64,000 nt of DNA. Origin: Roseburia lenta (GTDB lineage Bacteria; Bacillota; Clostridia; Lachnospirales; Lachnospiraceae). The notes under the pieces were generated by a model, which was not told the origin of the DNA, ran no database searches, and saw nothing but the letters and a program-made list of their open reading frames with translations. The position numbers and the translations under genes are program-made. Every line of letters begins with the position of its first letter. Positions within the stretch are counted from its first letter, which is position 1. The stretch spans positions 620,001 through 684,000 of the forward strand of contig NZ_JACOPG010000001.1 of NCBI RefSeq assembly GCF_014287435.1, in the 5' to 3' direction. Shown in pieces: positions 36,194-44,784 of this stretch.

Positions 36194-36500
36194 AACGACC
36201 ACTGCCCTGGCGAAATAGGTCTGCCATCTGGGCATCGTACTCATCCGCCGGACGGTAGCGCAGGAGCAAGGTTTTCAGATAAGCCTTGACCGGCTCAGTC
36301 TCTTCATCCGGTGTATAAGACGCTAAGGCTTCATCCACGATCTCCTTCATAACAAGCGGTGCGGTTTTCTCATCCACCGCCAGATCCATCAGACCTTTTA
36401 ATTTTCCACAGGCATAATAATATTCATAGTTTCCCACCAAAATGGATGCCTGCATATCCAATTTCTTTTCTACAGCATTGACTGCCAATTCTTCTACCAT
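36192..36500 (-). CDS. Small soluble protein (102 aa) at the end of the trpXYZ operon
   Basis: The predicted alpha-helical protein begins MVEELAVNAVEKKLDMQASI and has no membrane segment, cysteine motif or family I recognise. Its start shares one base with the trpZ stop, so it is co-translated with the importer. It may be an accessory or unrelated cargo gene. The stop TAG falls at the edge of the REP-like palindrome. Confidence 0.6.
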   Translation of the reverse strand: MVEELAVNAVEKKLDMQASILVGNYEYYYACGKLKGLMDLAVDEKTAPLVMKEIVDEALASYTPDEETEPVKAYLKTLLLRYRPADEYDAQMADLFRQGSGR

Positions 36501-37273
36501 TAATTACCACACTCCACACTGATCTCGTTAAATACACCCATGATATCGTCAACTGCAAGATTCTTTTTCTCCTTCCCGGACTTATCAAGAATCGCCTGCC
36601 CCTGATGCATCATCAAAAGCCGGTCACCATATTCCACTGCATAACGGAGATTGTGGGTGACCATCATGGTGGTCAGATGTTTTTCGGCTACGATCTTACC
36701 CGTCAGTTCCATAATGATCTCTGCTGTCTTTGGGTCTAATGCCGCCGTATGCTCATCTAAGATCAGCATGTCGATCGGTGTCATGGTCGCCATCAAAAGT
36801 GCCACTGCCTGCCTCTGTCCGCCGGAGAGGGAACCAACCTGCGTACGCATCTTATCTTCCAGCCCAAGTCCCAGCGGAAGCAACAACTCCCGGTAGTAAT
36901 CTTCCCGGCTCTTTTTGACGCTCATACCCAGATTGTATGGCTTACCCTTATTGTCCGCAAGTGCCATGTTTTCCAAGATAGTCATATGCCCGCAAGTACC
37001 CTTGGAAGGATCCTGATAGACACGCCCGATACTGCGATGGCGCAGATAATCTTTCTGCCTTGTGATATCCTCGCCCCCAATCAGGATCTGCCCCCGATCC
37101 ACACCGATACTGCCACAGATGATATTTAAAAGGGAAGTCTTTCCCGAACCGTTACTGCCGACGATGGAAACAAATTCTCCATCCTGGATCGTCAGATTGA
37201 AATCGTCAAACAGGCACATCTCGCTGACGGAGCCTGCATTATAATATTTGTGAATATGCTTTAATTCGATCAT
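36500..37273 (-). CDS. trpZ: Tryptophan-type ABC importer, ATP-binding subunit
   Basis: The 257-aa ATPase has Walker A GSNGSGKTSLL, Q-loop YQDPSKGTCGHMT, signature VGSLSGGQRQAVAL, Walker B MLILDEHTAALDP and H-loop VTHNLRY. It follows the permease gene with a 4-base overlap. Family and gene order match the TrpXYZ/ABC_sub_bind importers. The tryptophan assignment rests on the T-box in the leader. Confidence 0.85.
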   Translation of the reverse strand: MIELKHIHKYYNAGSVSEMCLFDDFNLTIQDGEFVSIVGSNGSGKTSLLNIICGSIGVDRGQILIGGEDITRQKDYLRHRSIGRVYQDPSKGTCGHMTILENMALADNKGKPYNLGMSVKKSREDYYRELLLPLGLGLEDKMRTQVGSLSGGQRQAVALLMATMTPIDMLILDEHTAALDPKTAEIIMELTGKIVAEKHLTTMMVTHNLRYAVEYGDRLLMMHQGQAILDKSGKEKKNLAVDDIMGVFNEISVECGN

Positions 37274-38169
37274 GCCCGCTCCTTTCTACGCTTTCTGCCC
37301 TGATATTTCTCGATCCTTGAGGAAAGTACCAGGATCAAGAGGAATAAGACTGCCGTTACCAGTTTTAAGTCCGTGGATTGTAGTCCAATACGGATGGCTG
37401 CTGCCACACAGCCCTTGTAAAGGATGGATCCCAGGATCACGCTGATAGAAAATCCAAAAACGCTGATCTGTCCGAAAAGTGCTGTTCCAATGATGACCGA
37501 TGCCAGACCAATGACTGCGGTTCCAACACCCATAGATGCATCAAAAAAACGCTGCTGCTGGGCGAACATGGAGCCACTGAGGGAAACCAGACCGTTTGCA
37601 ATGGCAAGTCCTAAGATCTTGATCTTGCCCTTGTCAATCCCCATCGAAGTCACCAGTGTTTCGTTGTCCCCGACTGCCTTTAAAAGATAACCGGATTTTG
37701 TCTTTAAATACCAATCCAGCACACATTTTACGATCACGACAATGATCGCAATGATGATCAAATTCTTATAAGGCGACAGGGCACCGCCAAGCAAATGATT
37801 GGTCAGACTATTGTTATAAATATTGTCATAATTGTAGATCGGCAGATTTGCCTTTCCCGCAATACGAAGGTTGACCGAATAAAGCGCCGTCATCATGATG
37901 ATGCTGGCTAAAATATCCCGCACCTTTAATTTTACATGAATGAGTCCTGTGATCGTCCCTGCCATAAGTCCTGCTGCAAAACTAAGAAGAAGGGTCAGAT
38001 ATGGGTTCATGCCCTGTGAGATCAAAACAGCAGACAAGGAAGCCCCCAAAGGGAAGCTTCCATCTACTGTCATATCCGGGAAATCCAGGATCTTGTATGT
38101 GATATACATACCAAGTGCCATGATCGCGTAGATCATACCTTGTTCAAAAACACTGATAACTAAAGTCAT
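37270..38169 (-). CDS. trpY: Tryptophan-type ABC importer, permease
   Basis: The 299-aa membrane protein has about eight helices and belongs to the LivH/BPD_transp_2 permease family: ALGMYITYKILDFPDMTVDGSFPLGA, positions about 17-42, and LVSLSGSMFAQQQRFFDASMGVG near 215. It would form the membrane channel with TrpZ and TrpX. It overlaps trpZ by 4 bases and lies one base after trpX, in one transcript. Confidence 0.87.
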   Translation of the reverse strand: MTLVISVFEQGMIYAIMALGMYITYKILDFPDMTVDGSFPLGASLSAVLISQGMNPYLTLLLSFAAGLMAGTITGLIHVKLKVRDILASIIMMTALYSVNLRIAGKANLPIYNYDNIYNNSLTNHLLGGALSPYKNLIIIAIIVVIVKCVLDWYLKTKSGYLLKAVGDNETLVTSMGIDKGKIKILGLAIANGLVSLSGSMFAQQQRFFDASMGVGTAVIGLASVIIGTALFGQISVFGFSISVILGSILYKGCVAAAIRIGLQSTDLKLVTAVLFLLILVLSSRIEKYQGRKRRKERA

Positions 38170-38170
38170 T

Positions 38171-39190
38171 TTATTCCTCGCTTACTGTGATCGTATCAAA
38201 TACTTCTGCTTTTTCGGTAAATGTATTTGGTAAATCGATACCTAACTTATCTGCCACTTCTGTGTTTGCGTAGTAACTTGGGTCTGTGATCTTTTCAAAT
38301 GGCATTTCAGAAGCCTTTGCCTGACCCTTTAAGATCTTTGCTGCCATTTTTCCGGTCTGGATACCCAGTTTCTTGTAGTCGATACCTGCTGCTGCAAGAC
38401 ATCCATTCTTTACCTGCTCTACTTCGGAACCGAATACCGGAATGTTTGCCTGATTTGCATGCTCAAGTACGGTCTGTAAACCGCTGACTACGGTGTTGTC
38501 TGTCAGGTTGGTAATGCAGTCTACCTTGCTTACCATGTCTGCTGCTGCCATATCCACATCAGCGATGGTGTTGATACCGGTCTCTACGATCTCAAATCCG
38601 TAATCCGGTGCATATTCTTTGTAAGTTTCAATGGTGCTGACTGAATTTGTCTCGCTTGTGGTGTAGATAATACCGATCTTCTTTGCATCAGGCATCAGTT
38701 CGCGGATCATCTCTAACTGTTCCTTGACCGGAAGTGCATCGGATGTTCCTGTGATATTTCCTACGGAATTTCCGTCATCATCTGCAAGCTGCGCTGCGAC
38801 CGGATCGGAGATTGCCGTATAAACAACCGGGATCTCTGTATTCATTGCAGAATTGTATGCGCTCATGGCACAAGGTGTTGCAATGGCACAGATCATATCG
38901 ACCTTTTTGGAAACATAGTTGTCTGCGATCGTGCTTGCTGTACCGGTATCGGTCTGGGCATTGTCATAAAGGACTGTCAGGTTCTCGCCCTCAACAATAC
39001 CTTCTTCCTTCAGCCCCTCCAAAAAGCCTTCACGGCAATTATCCAAAGAGCCATGCTCCGCAAACTGGGCAATACCGATCGTGTACTCTGTGTCGGATGA
39101 CTTCTTGCTGTCACTGCTTGCGTTTCCACAACCTACTGCTCCGATTGCCATCATTGCTACCATCATTCCTGCTACAATTCTTTTCTTCAT
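38171..39190 (-). CDS. trpX: Tryptophan-type ABC importer, substrate-binding lipoprotein
   Basis: The 339-aa protein has a lipoprotein signal ending at AVGCG (cysteine near 21). It belongs to the ABC_sub_bind family (YTIGIAQFAEHGSLDNCREGF, positions about 36-56; VPIYT-like VYTAISDPVAAQ). The family is predicted to bind tryptophan or tyrosine in Firmicutes. GGAGG precedes the start. It is the first gene of the operon, about 100 bases after the T-box terminator. Confidence 0.88.
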   Translation of the reverse strand: MKKRIVAGMMVAMMAIGAVGCGNASSDSKKSSDTEYTIGIAQFAEHGSLDNCREGFLEGLKEEGIVEGENLTVLYDNAQTDTGTASTIADNYVSKKVDMICAIATPCAMSAYNSAMNTEIPVVYTAISDPVAAQLADDDGNSVGNITGTSDALPVKEQLEMIRELMPDAKKIGIIYTTSETNSVSTIETYKEYAPDYGFEIVETGINTIADVDMAAADMVSKVDCITNLTDNTVVSGLQTVLEHANQANIPVFGSEVEQVKNGCLAAAGIDYKKLGIQTGKMAAKILKGQAKASEMPFEKITDPSYYANTEVADKLGIDLPNTFTEKAEVFDTITVSEE

Positions 39191-39291
39191 TTTCTTTTCC
39201 TCCTAGAATTCAATACTTTTTCAAAGACATTTGCCATTCTTTGAATGATGTATGAATCGGATTCGGAATTTGGACTGGTAAATAGGATAAT

Positions 39292-39574
39292 AAAAAAACC
39301 GCCCCAGAAAAACTCTGAGGCGGTAATAAAATCATTATCGCGGTACCACTCAAATTGGCTGCTATGCAACCCTCTCATTCCACATACCATCATACGTGCC
39401 AGTTTAGTAACGAGTCTGGTTCCCGTCATCCCCTACTCTGAAAAGATCATTTCAGGCATGCCCTCACAAGTCCATTCCTAACTTTTTGCATTGCCATCTT
39501 CCACCAACGATGACTCTCTGTGAATGTTCCAAGATAGTACTTCTCTTGTTCAACGGTTTCTCAAATATATGTTA
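39292..39574 (-). promoter_or_regulatory. T-box leader controlling trpXYZ (probable tryptophan specifier)
   Basis: The T-box sequence GAGTGGTACCGCGA lies at 39338-39351, and its terminator (CCGCCTCAGA / TCTGGGGCGG followed by TTTTTTT) at 39292-39323. The 14-base T-box can pair with the uncharged tRNA acceptor end to form the antiterminator. A Stem I-like region with AGAGAG and GTTGGTGG-type elements lies upstream. Its right side contains GGAATGGACT, where TGG followed by A is a plausible Trp specifier. Expression should therefore rise when tRNA-Trp is uncharged. The T-box class is clear; the specifier is my reading of the loop. Confidence 0.85.
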
Positions 39575-39603
39575 TTTATACTCCAATGTTGTCCCTCTGT
39601 CAA
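39575..39603 (-). promoter_or_regulatory. Promoter of the T-box-trpXYZ transcript
   Basis: On the minus strand: consensus TTGACA, a 17-base spacer and TATAAA. It lies immediately upstream of the T-box leader. Confidence 0.88.
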
Positions 39604-39622
39604 GAATTTTTTATAAGGATTT

Positions 39623-40810
39623 TTACAAAAAATCTTTTCGTACCCTGCTAAGGATTCCATCCGTCACCCCCGTATTGTGCCGCATCCGCCGCTCCAAAGA
39701 AGATAGGGTTCTTACCTGCAGTTCCAGATCATAGGTCACTTTATGCTTCTTACAATCCAGCCAGGCGATCGCATCCATGACCATATAAAGTTCCAGATAC
39801 ATATTGCCCAAGAGAATGGTCTTGAGCAGATGATAATCCTCATAGACACATAAGAGCATTTCATAGAGATAGTATATGTAATACTTGCGGTATTTGTCAT
39901 AAGTTCCCGGCATTTCCTCTTCCATTTCCTGCCAGACCTTTTCAAAAAAGGCTCCTGCTTCCTCTGCCGTCTTACCATTACAAAGACGATAATAAAGCCG
40001 GATACATTTTTTCAGGTAAGCGTTGTTGACCGCCAGATTTGGCAGATCCAACTGATGCGCAATGACCTTATCTACCAGATCCATAGGGAAAAATAACATC
40101 TGCCTTGGTGCACCTGCATCCAAATCCTCCTGTTCTCCTACCCGCCTGCTTTCCTGACACCGGTTCCTATAGGCATCTAACACGGCATTTGCCTCAGCAC
40201 GCTTATCACGCATCAGATGCTCATGCATGGCATCGAAGCACCGGTATTGCCGGTATAAAAGTGCGACGTCAAAACGCTCCTGCGTCTGTGCCTCATCCAC
40301 CATAGTCTGACGCAGTTCCTGTAAAAATTCTAAAAAAGGAAGATCCTCATTGCCTATCTTCCAAAGGATCTCTCTTTCTTCCTTTTGCCAAGGAAGCATG
40401 GAAAGCGGCTCTTTTTCCTCTAAAAACAGGCGTGCCACCTCCGGACAGGCAAGTTCTAAGGCGATCTCCGCAAATGCTTCATAAGAGATCGTGCGCCTCG
40501 GATATTCCCTGCATACACGCGGCATCAGATCCGTCCTGCCCTCCTGCTGCAAACCGCACAATCCCTCCCCGGTATGATAGGGACAGGATCCCAAACGCTT
40601 TCTGATCTGGGGGCTGTCTGTCTTTTGTCCTTTGATATTTCGCAGGAGAGTCTTTCTACGGTCTGCCGGCTCCTGCTCTATCTTTTCCATCGTTTTCGCA
40701 TCCACCAAAATCTGCCAGCCCTTGCAACAAGTCTTGGGGCATACCCCCTTGCTGCAATGAAATTTATCTAAAAAGGAAATCCCGAAATACTTCATACTAT
40801 TTGTCCTCAT
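39623..40810 (-). CDS. FliB-like lysine-N-methylase family protein (YkgJ-type cysteine cluster)
   Basis: The 395-aa protein matches the family annotated flagellin lysine-N-methylase. The N-terminal cysteine motif includes CPKTCCKGWQI, CPYHTGEGLCGLQ and PRVCREYPRR, which probably bind a metal or Fe-S cluster. The rest is alpha-helical (DKYRKYYIYYLYEMLLCVYED). In Salmonella FliB methylates flagellin lysines. Here no flagellar genes are nearby, so the substrate is open. The start may be 40810 (AGGAG four bases upstream) or 40795 (MKYFGISFL). Confidence 0.82.
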   Translation of the reverse strand: MRTNSMKYFGISFLDKFHCSKGVCPKTCCKGWQILVDAKTMEKIEQEPADRRKTLLRNIKGQKTDSPQIRKRLGSCPYHTGEGLCGLQQEGRTDLMPRVCREYPRRTISYEAFAEIALELACPEVARLFLEEKEPLSMLPWQKEEREILWKIGNEDLPFLEFLQELRQTMVDEAQTQERFDVALLYRQYRCFDAMHEHLMRDKRAEANAVLDAYRNRCQESRRVGEQEDLDAGAPRQMLFFPMDLVDKVIAHQLDLPNLAVNNAYLKKCIRLYYRLCNGKTAEEAGAFFEKVWQEMEEEMPGTYDKYRKYYIYYLYEMLLCVYEDYHLLKTILLGNMYLELYMVMDAIAWLDCKKHKVTYDLELQVRTLSSLERRMRHNTGVTDGILSRVRKDFL

Positions 40811-40829
40811 CCGTCTCCTGTGCTATACT
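40801..40829 (+). promoter_or_regulatory. Promoter of the HAD phosphatase gene
   Basis: TTGTCC (40801-40806), a 17-base spacer and TATACT (40824-40829) with extended -10 TGC. It overlaps the first codons of the divergent fliB-like gene. Confidence 0.65.
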
Positions 40830-40873
40830 GTTCCGCGAACGAAATCATTTACGCTACGAAAAAGGAGATCTTC

Positions 40874-41539
40874 ATGAAATTAGATGCCGTAATCTTTGAT
40901 ATGGACGGAACCATTACAGACACCGAAAAATTTTATAACCGCACCTGGCCACTCGCTTTTGCCGCCTGCGGTTATCCTGATTTTACCAGAGAAGATGCCC
41001 TGATGCAACGAAGCCTCAATCACGCGGATGCACAAAAACTCTGGGGCAGCCGCTACGGGGAGGATTTCTCCTTTGAGACCGTGCACCAATACAACACAAA
41101 ACTGGTTTTGGCTCTCATGGAAAAAGAAGGTATCGAGACAAAACCGGGCTTAGACCAACTGCTGACCTATCTCAAAGACCACAAGATCCGGGCGGCTGTT
41201 GCCACTGCCACCAAACTGGATCGCGCTTTGGAACGTTTAAAGACAGTCGGACTGGAAAACGCTTTTGATACCGTGATCAGTGCTTCCATGGTAAAACAGG
41301 GCAAGCCTCACCCGGATGTCTATCTGCATGTCTGCAAGGAACTGGGCGCGGATCCGGCGCATTGTCTTGCTCTGGAGGATTCGCCTAACGGGATCCGTTC
41401 GGCACATGATGCCGGATGTATTACCGTCATGATCCCGGATCTTACCATGCCGACACCGGACATTGAGCCACTGCTTTATGACTGGGCTGGCGATCTTTCC
41501 AAGGTCATCCCTCTAATCGAACGCTTACAGGCAGAATAA
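40874..41539 (+). CDS. HAD-superfamily phosphatase, beta-phosphoglucomutase-like
   Basis: The 221-aa protein has all four HAD motifs: VIFDMDGTITD, ATATKLD, KQGKPHPDVY and ALEDSPNGIRSAHDAG. The cap domain is helical, as in PGMB/GPH-type enzymes. It may dephosphorylate a sugar phosphate or isomerise one; the substrate cannot be told from sequence. The ATG at 40874 follows AAAGGAG, and the longer frame lacks one. Confidence 0.93.
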   Translation: MKLDAVIFDMDGTITDTEKFYNRTWPLAFAACGYPDFTREDALMQRSLNHADAQKLWGSRYGEDFSFETVHQYNTKLVLALMEKEGIETKPGLDQLLTYLKDHKIRAAVATATKLDRALERLKTVGLENAFDTVISASMVKQGKPHPDVYLHVCKELGADPAHCLALEDSPNGIRSAHDAGCITVMIPDLTMPTPDIEPLLYDWAGDLSKVIPLIERLQAE

Positions 41540-41556
41540 GAAGACACAAAAAGCAA

Positions 41557-41583
41557 AAGAGGCATGCACGCAGCATGCCTCTT
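41557..41583. terminator. Convergent terminator
   Basis: A perfect 11-bp stem, AAGAGGCATGC / GCATGCCTCTT, with a 5-base loop. The minus-strand tail is TTTTGCTTTTTG; the plus tail is short. Confidence 0.85.
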
Positions 41584-41604
41584 GTCATTTCAAAAGCCTG
41601 TCTT

Positions 41605-42129
41605 TTATTTACCCTCATAGGTCACAACAGATGCGACATCATACTTTGCCAACTTATCTCTGCCGTGAAGTCCTGCAAGTTCCATCAAGAATACGATCTT
41701 GACAACCTCGCCGCCAAGTTCTTCTACCAGTTGTGCAGCAGCCTCGATCGTTCCACCGGTCGCGATCAGATCATCTACCAATACCACCTTTTGTCCCGGC
41801 TTGATAGAATCCTTGTGCATCTCGATCGTTGCAGAACCATACTCCAGATCATATGTCTTGGATACGGTAGCGCATGGCAGTTTACCAGCCTTACGAACCG
41901 GCACAAATGGCTTGTTCAGCGCATAGGCGATCGGCACACCAAAGATAAATCCTCTGGACTCTGCTCCTGCGATCACATCAAAATCCACGCCATCCAGCAA
42001 CTTGATCATCTCATCGATTGCCAAATGTAGTCCATCTGCTTCCTGCAAAATACTTGTAACATCACGGAAGATAATGCCTTCCTCCGGGAAATCCGGAATA
42101 CTTCTTATGTAGTCTTCAACCTTTTTCAT
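41605..42129 (-). CDS. apt: Adenine phosphoribosyltransferase
   Basis: APT converts adenine and PRPP to AMP in purine salvage. The 174-aa product carries the PRPP-binding motif VVLVDDLIATGGT, the N-terminal SIPDFPEEGIIFRDVTSIL, and VIAGAESRGFIFG. It is monocistronic, with its own promoter overlapping the end of the hybrid kinase gene. Confidence 0.98.
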   Translation of the reverse strand: MKKVEDYIRSIPDFPEEGIIFRDVTSILQEADGLHLAIDEMIKLLDGVDFDVIAGAESRGFIFGVPIAYALNKPFVPVRKAGKLPCATVSKTYDLEYGSATIEMHKDSIKPGQKVVLVDDLIATGGTIEAAAQLVEELGGEVVKIVFLMELAGLHGRDKLAKYDVASVVTYEGK

Positions 42130-42195
42130 CGCTTGACCTCTTATCTTTTATTTTATAATGTCCGATACCCTGCATCAAACACCAAGTCCTATCTC

Positions 42196-42224
42196 ATGTT
42201 ATACTCATGCGCCCCACATGTCAA
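42196..42224 (-). promoter_or_regulatory. Promoter of apt
   Basis: On the minus strand: consensus TTGACA, a 17-base spacer and TAACAT. It overlaps the end of the kinase gene by four bases. Confidence 0.8.
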
Positions 42225-44713
42225 GTGTCAGCCTTGCCCTTTTCCAGTATATCTTTCATCTGCTCACAGATCGCAATACTGGTATCCAGATCCAGATTTC
42301 TGACACTAGCCGCCAGTTGATCGATCCTTACCTGCAAAGTTTCCTCATAGGCATAGCCCTCCAGCATCTGCATGATCTGATCTATGCCGTCATAATCCAG
42401 ATTTTCCGCATCGGCACATAACATAGAAGGCATACCAAGGATCCATGCTCTATCTGTCATATTTGGTTTCTTTTCTAACGGCTGCATATGCACCGAAAGA
42501 TTTTGCCTGCAAGCCTCGACTTCTTCCATCAAAACGCCATGCAGATGTCGCAGACGTTCTTCCTTGCCGTCTCTTGCCGCATATTCTAAGATCCTGGCAA
42601 GCGCGGATGCCTGCATGGCTCCGATCAACGCCAGATTGCTCTTTAGGGCATGCACCTTGATCCGATAGGCATCTATCCCCTTAGGGCCGGAAATATCCTG
42701 ATATAAAAGATCCAGTTCCGCAACAGCGCTCTCACAGCCATTATAAAAATCTTCCACGGATTCCCACAACATCTGCGCATTCAGAAAATGCAAGAGCCCA
42801 TATTCCCAGTCAAAGCCTTCCACCTGCGGCAGTTCCTGTAAGGCTTCGTGATTTTTTTCACCGTAGACTTCGGAGTTATTGCCGGAAAGTTCTATAGGCT
42901 CCACATGGATATTGTGGAGTGCCAGTTGCTCTACGATCAGATTTTCCAAGCGATGGGAATCGATCGGTTTGGACAGATAGTCCGTAAAACCGATCTGCAT
43001 ATACTGCTCCTTGGCACCGATGATGGCATTTGCCGTCAGTACGATGACCGGCGTATCCTTGCAGCGGTTCTCCTGCATGCTCTGCATATAAGAAAAAGTC
43101 TCGACACCGTCCAGTTCCGGCATCATATGATCCAAAAAGATGATATCATAATGGCGCTTTTTGACCATTTCCAGACAGGTAAAGCCATTGTCCACCTCGT
43201 CGATCTGGATCTGTGTATGCTTGAGCAGTTTGCAAAAGACCTTGCGGTTCATGGCATTGTCATCCACAAGGAGAACATGCACATTTGGCGCCAGAAAAGT
43301 AAAATGCTGCTCTTTGCTGTTGTCTGCATTCTTTTTATCCTTGACCTGGAAATGCCCGATCGGGGTCCAATCTTTGACACGCTGTTTTAGATCAAAATAA
43401 AAGGTAGAGCCCTGCCCATAGACACTCCTGACCTGTAGGTTAGAGTCCATCATATGCAAAAGATTTGCCGTGATCGCCATACCAAGTCCCGTACCCTCGA
43501 TGTTGCGGTTGGTCTTTTCGTCGATACGCTCAAATGCCTCAAAAAGACGATGCAGGTCTTCCTCCCGGATCCCCGCACCGGTGTCTTCGATCTCAAAATG
43601 CAGGACTTCCGAATCTTCTTCCTGGTGCCCGGTCACGGAAAAATTGATACCGCCCTCTCTGGTGTATTTGATGGCATTGCTCATGATATTATTGATGATC
43701 TGGCGCAGGCGCAGGGAATCTCCCCGATACATGGCAGGCAGTTTCTCATCCACATGGATATGCAGATACAAGCCCTTTTCCTTAGCACGCAGACCGAATA
43801 CCGTCACGGTATCGTGTAGCACATCACACAGTTCGTAATCATCTGCCATCAATTCCATCTTACCGGATTCAATTCTGGAAAAGTCCAAGATCTCGTTGAC
43901 GATCTCAAGCAGGGATTCCGTTGAAGTCCGAATATCCTGTGCCAGACTTCTGGTATTATCTTCCCTGGTCTCACGCAGGATCATTTCATCCATGCCCAGA
44001 ACCGTATTGATCGGTGTTCGGATCTCATGCGACATATTTGCAAGGAAATTGCTCTTGGAATGGTTGGCGATCTCCGCCTCTCTCTGCGCATGCTTTGCTT
44101 TTTGCGTCACTTCCACCAGAAGTTTGTTTTTCTCCTCCACGATGCTATCCTGCTGCTTTTGCATCCATGCCTGCACCTTGACGATCAGACCTACCGCCAC
44201 CGTCGTGACAAAGATACTCTGAACCACATCGAGGAAAAAACTTGCCCGCAGCATCTGCCCGTGCACCAATTGTGGATATTTGTAAGAGAGCCAATAACAA
44301 CCGATGATAACGATAGCATCCAAAGACAACATAACAACAAAATTTACGCCATCCAAAAGCAGGAAAATAAATAAGATTCCCAGCGCAAACCAACTGGACA
44401 TTCCACTTTCAATACCGCCTTGGGAGAAAAAGATGCCAGGAAATAAAAAGAAGCAACTCACAATAACCATAAAATTGGAGGCTACACCCAGCCGCCCCTT
44501 ATAATTTGCCAGATAAAAAGGAAGGACAGCGATCAGAATTGCCACAATAAAGATCGGCACCGGCTGTACCGGCAATAGCGATGCTATTGCCATGATAATA
44601 GAAAATACTCCGCCCAGCACTGCGACCACGACCATCACATTAAATAGAACCAGCCGCATACCCTTGGTACGCACATTGAAAAAACTTTTGATCTTATCCA
44701 CAAAACTCTGCAT
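42221..44713 (-). CDS. Hybrid sensor histidine kinase with receiver and Hpt domains
   Basis: The 830-aa protein has about six membrane helices (20-185). A coiled coil leads to HisKA (FLANMSHEIRTPINTVLG, phospho-acceptor H), then HATPase (NNIMSNAIKYT, DTGAGI, GTGLGMA). A receiver follows (VHVLLVDDNAMNR, FLDHMMPELDG, LSKPI), then a C-terminal Hpt-like domain (RIKVHALKSNLALIGA). This is a full phosphorelay in one chain, without an adjacent output regulator. The small sensor suggests a membrane cue. I start it at 44713 (MQSFVDKI), with GGGGGA upstream; the longer start is a GTG. Confidence 0.93.
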   Translation of the reverse strand: MQSFVDKIKSFFNVRTKGMRLVLFNVMVVVAVLGGVFSIIMAIASLLPVQPVPIFIVAILIAVLPFYLANYKGRLGVASNFMVIVSCFFLFPGIFFSQGGIESGMSSWFALGILFIFLLLDGVNFVVMLSLDAIVIIGCYWLSYKYPQLVHGQMLRASFFLDVVQSIFVTTVAVGLIVKVQAWMQKQQDSIVEEKNKLLVEVTQKAKHAQREAEIANHSKSNFLANMSHEIRTPINTVLGMDEMILRETREDNTRSLAQDIRTSTESLLEIVNEILDFSRIESGKMELMADDYELCDVLHDTVTVFGLRAKEKGLYLHIHVDEKLPAMYRGDSLRLRQIINNIMSNAIKYTREGGINFSVTGHQEEDSEVLHFEIEDTGAGIREEDLHRLFEAFERIDEKTNRNIEGTGLGMAITANLLHMMDSNLQVRSVYGQGSTFYFDLKQRVKDWTPIGHFQVKDKKNADNSKEQHFTFLAPNVHVLLVDDNAMNRKVFCKLLKHTQIQIDEVDNGFTCLEMVKKRHYDIIFLDHMMPELDGVETFSYMQSMQENRCKDTPVIVLTANAIIGAKEQYMQIGFTDYLSKPIDSHRLENLIVEQLALHNIHVEPIELSGNNSEVYGEKNHEALQELPQVEGFDWEYGLLHFLNAQMLWESVEDFYNGCESAVAELDLLYQDISGPKGIDAYRIKVHALKSNLALIGAMQASALARILEYAARDGKEERLRHLHGVLMEEVEACRQNLSVHMQPLEKKPNMTDRAWILGMPSMLCADAENLDYDGIDQIMQMLEGYAYEETLQVRIDQLAASVRNLDLDTSIAICEQMKDILEKGKADT

Positions 44714-44784
44714 AAATTCCCCCACGATATCACGTCAATATTATGTTTATTATAACGCGACTGCCGCGAAAAAACCATCCTTAC

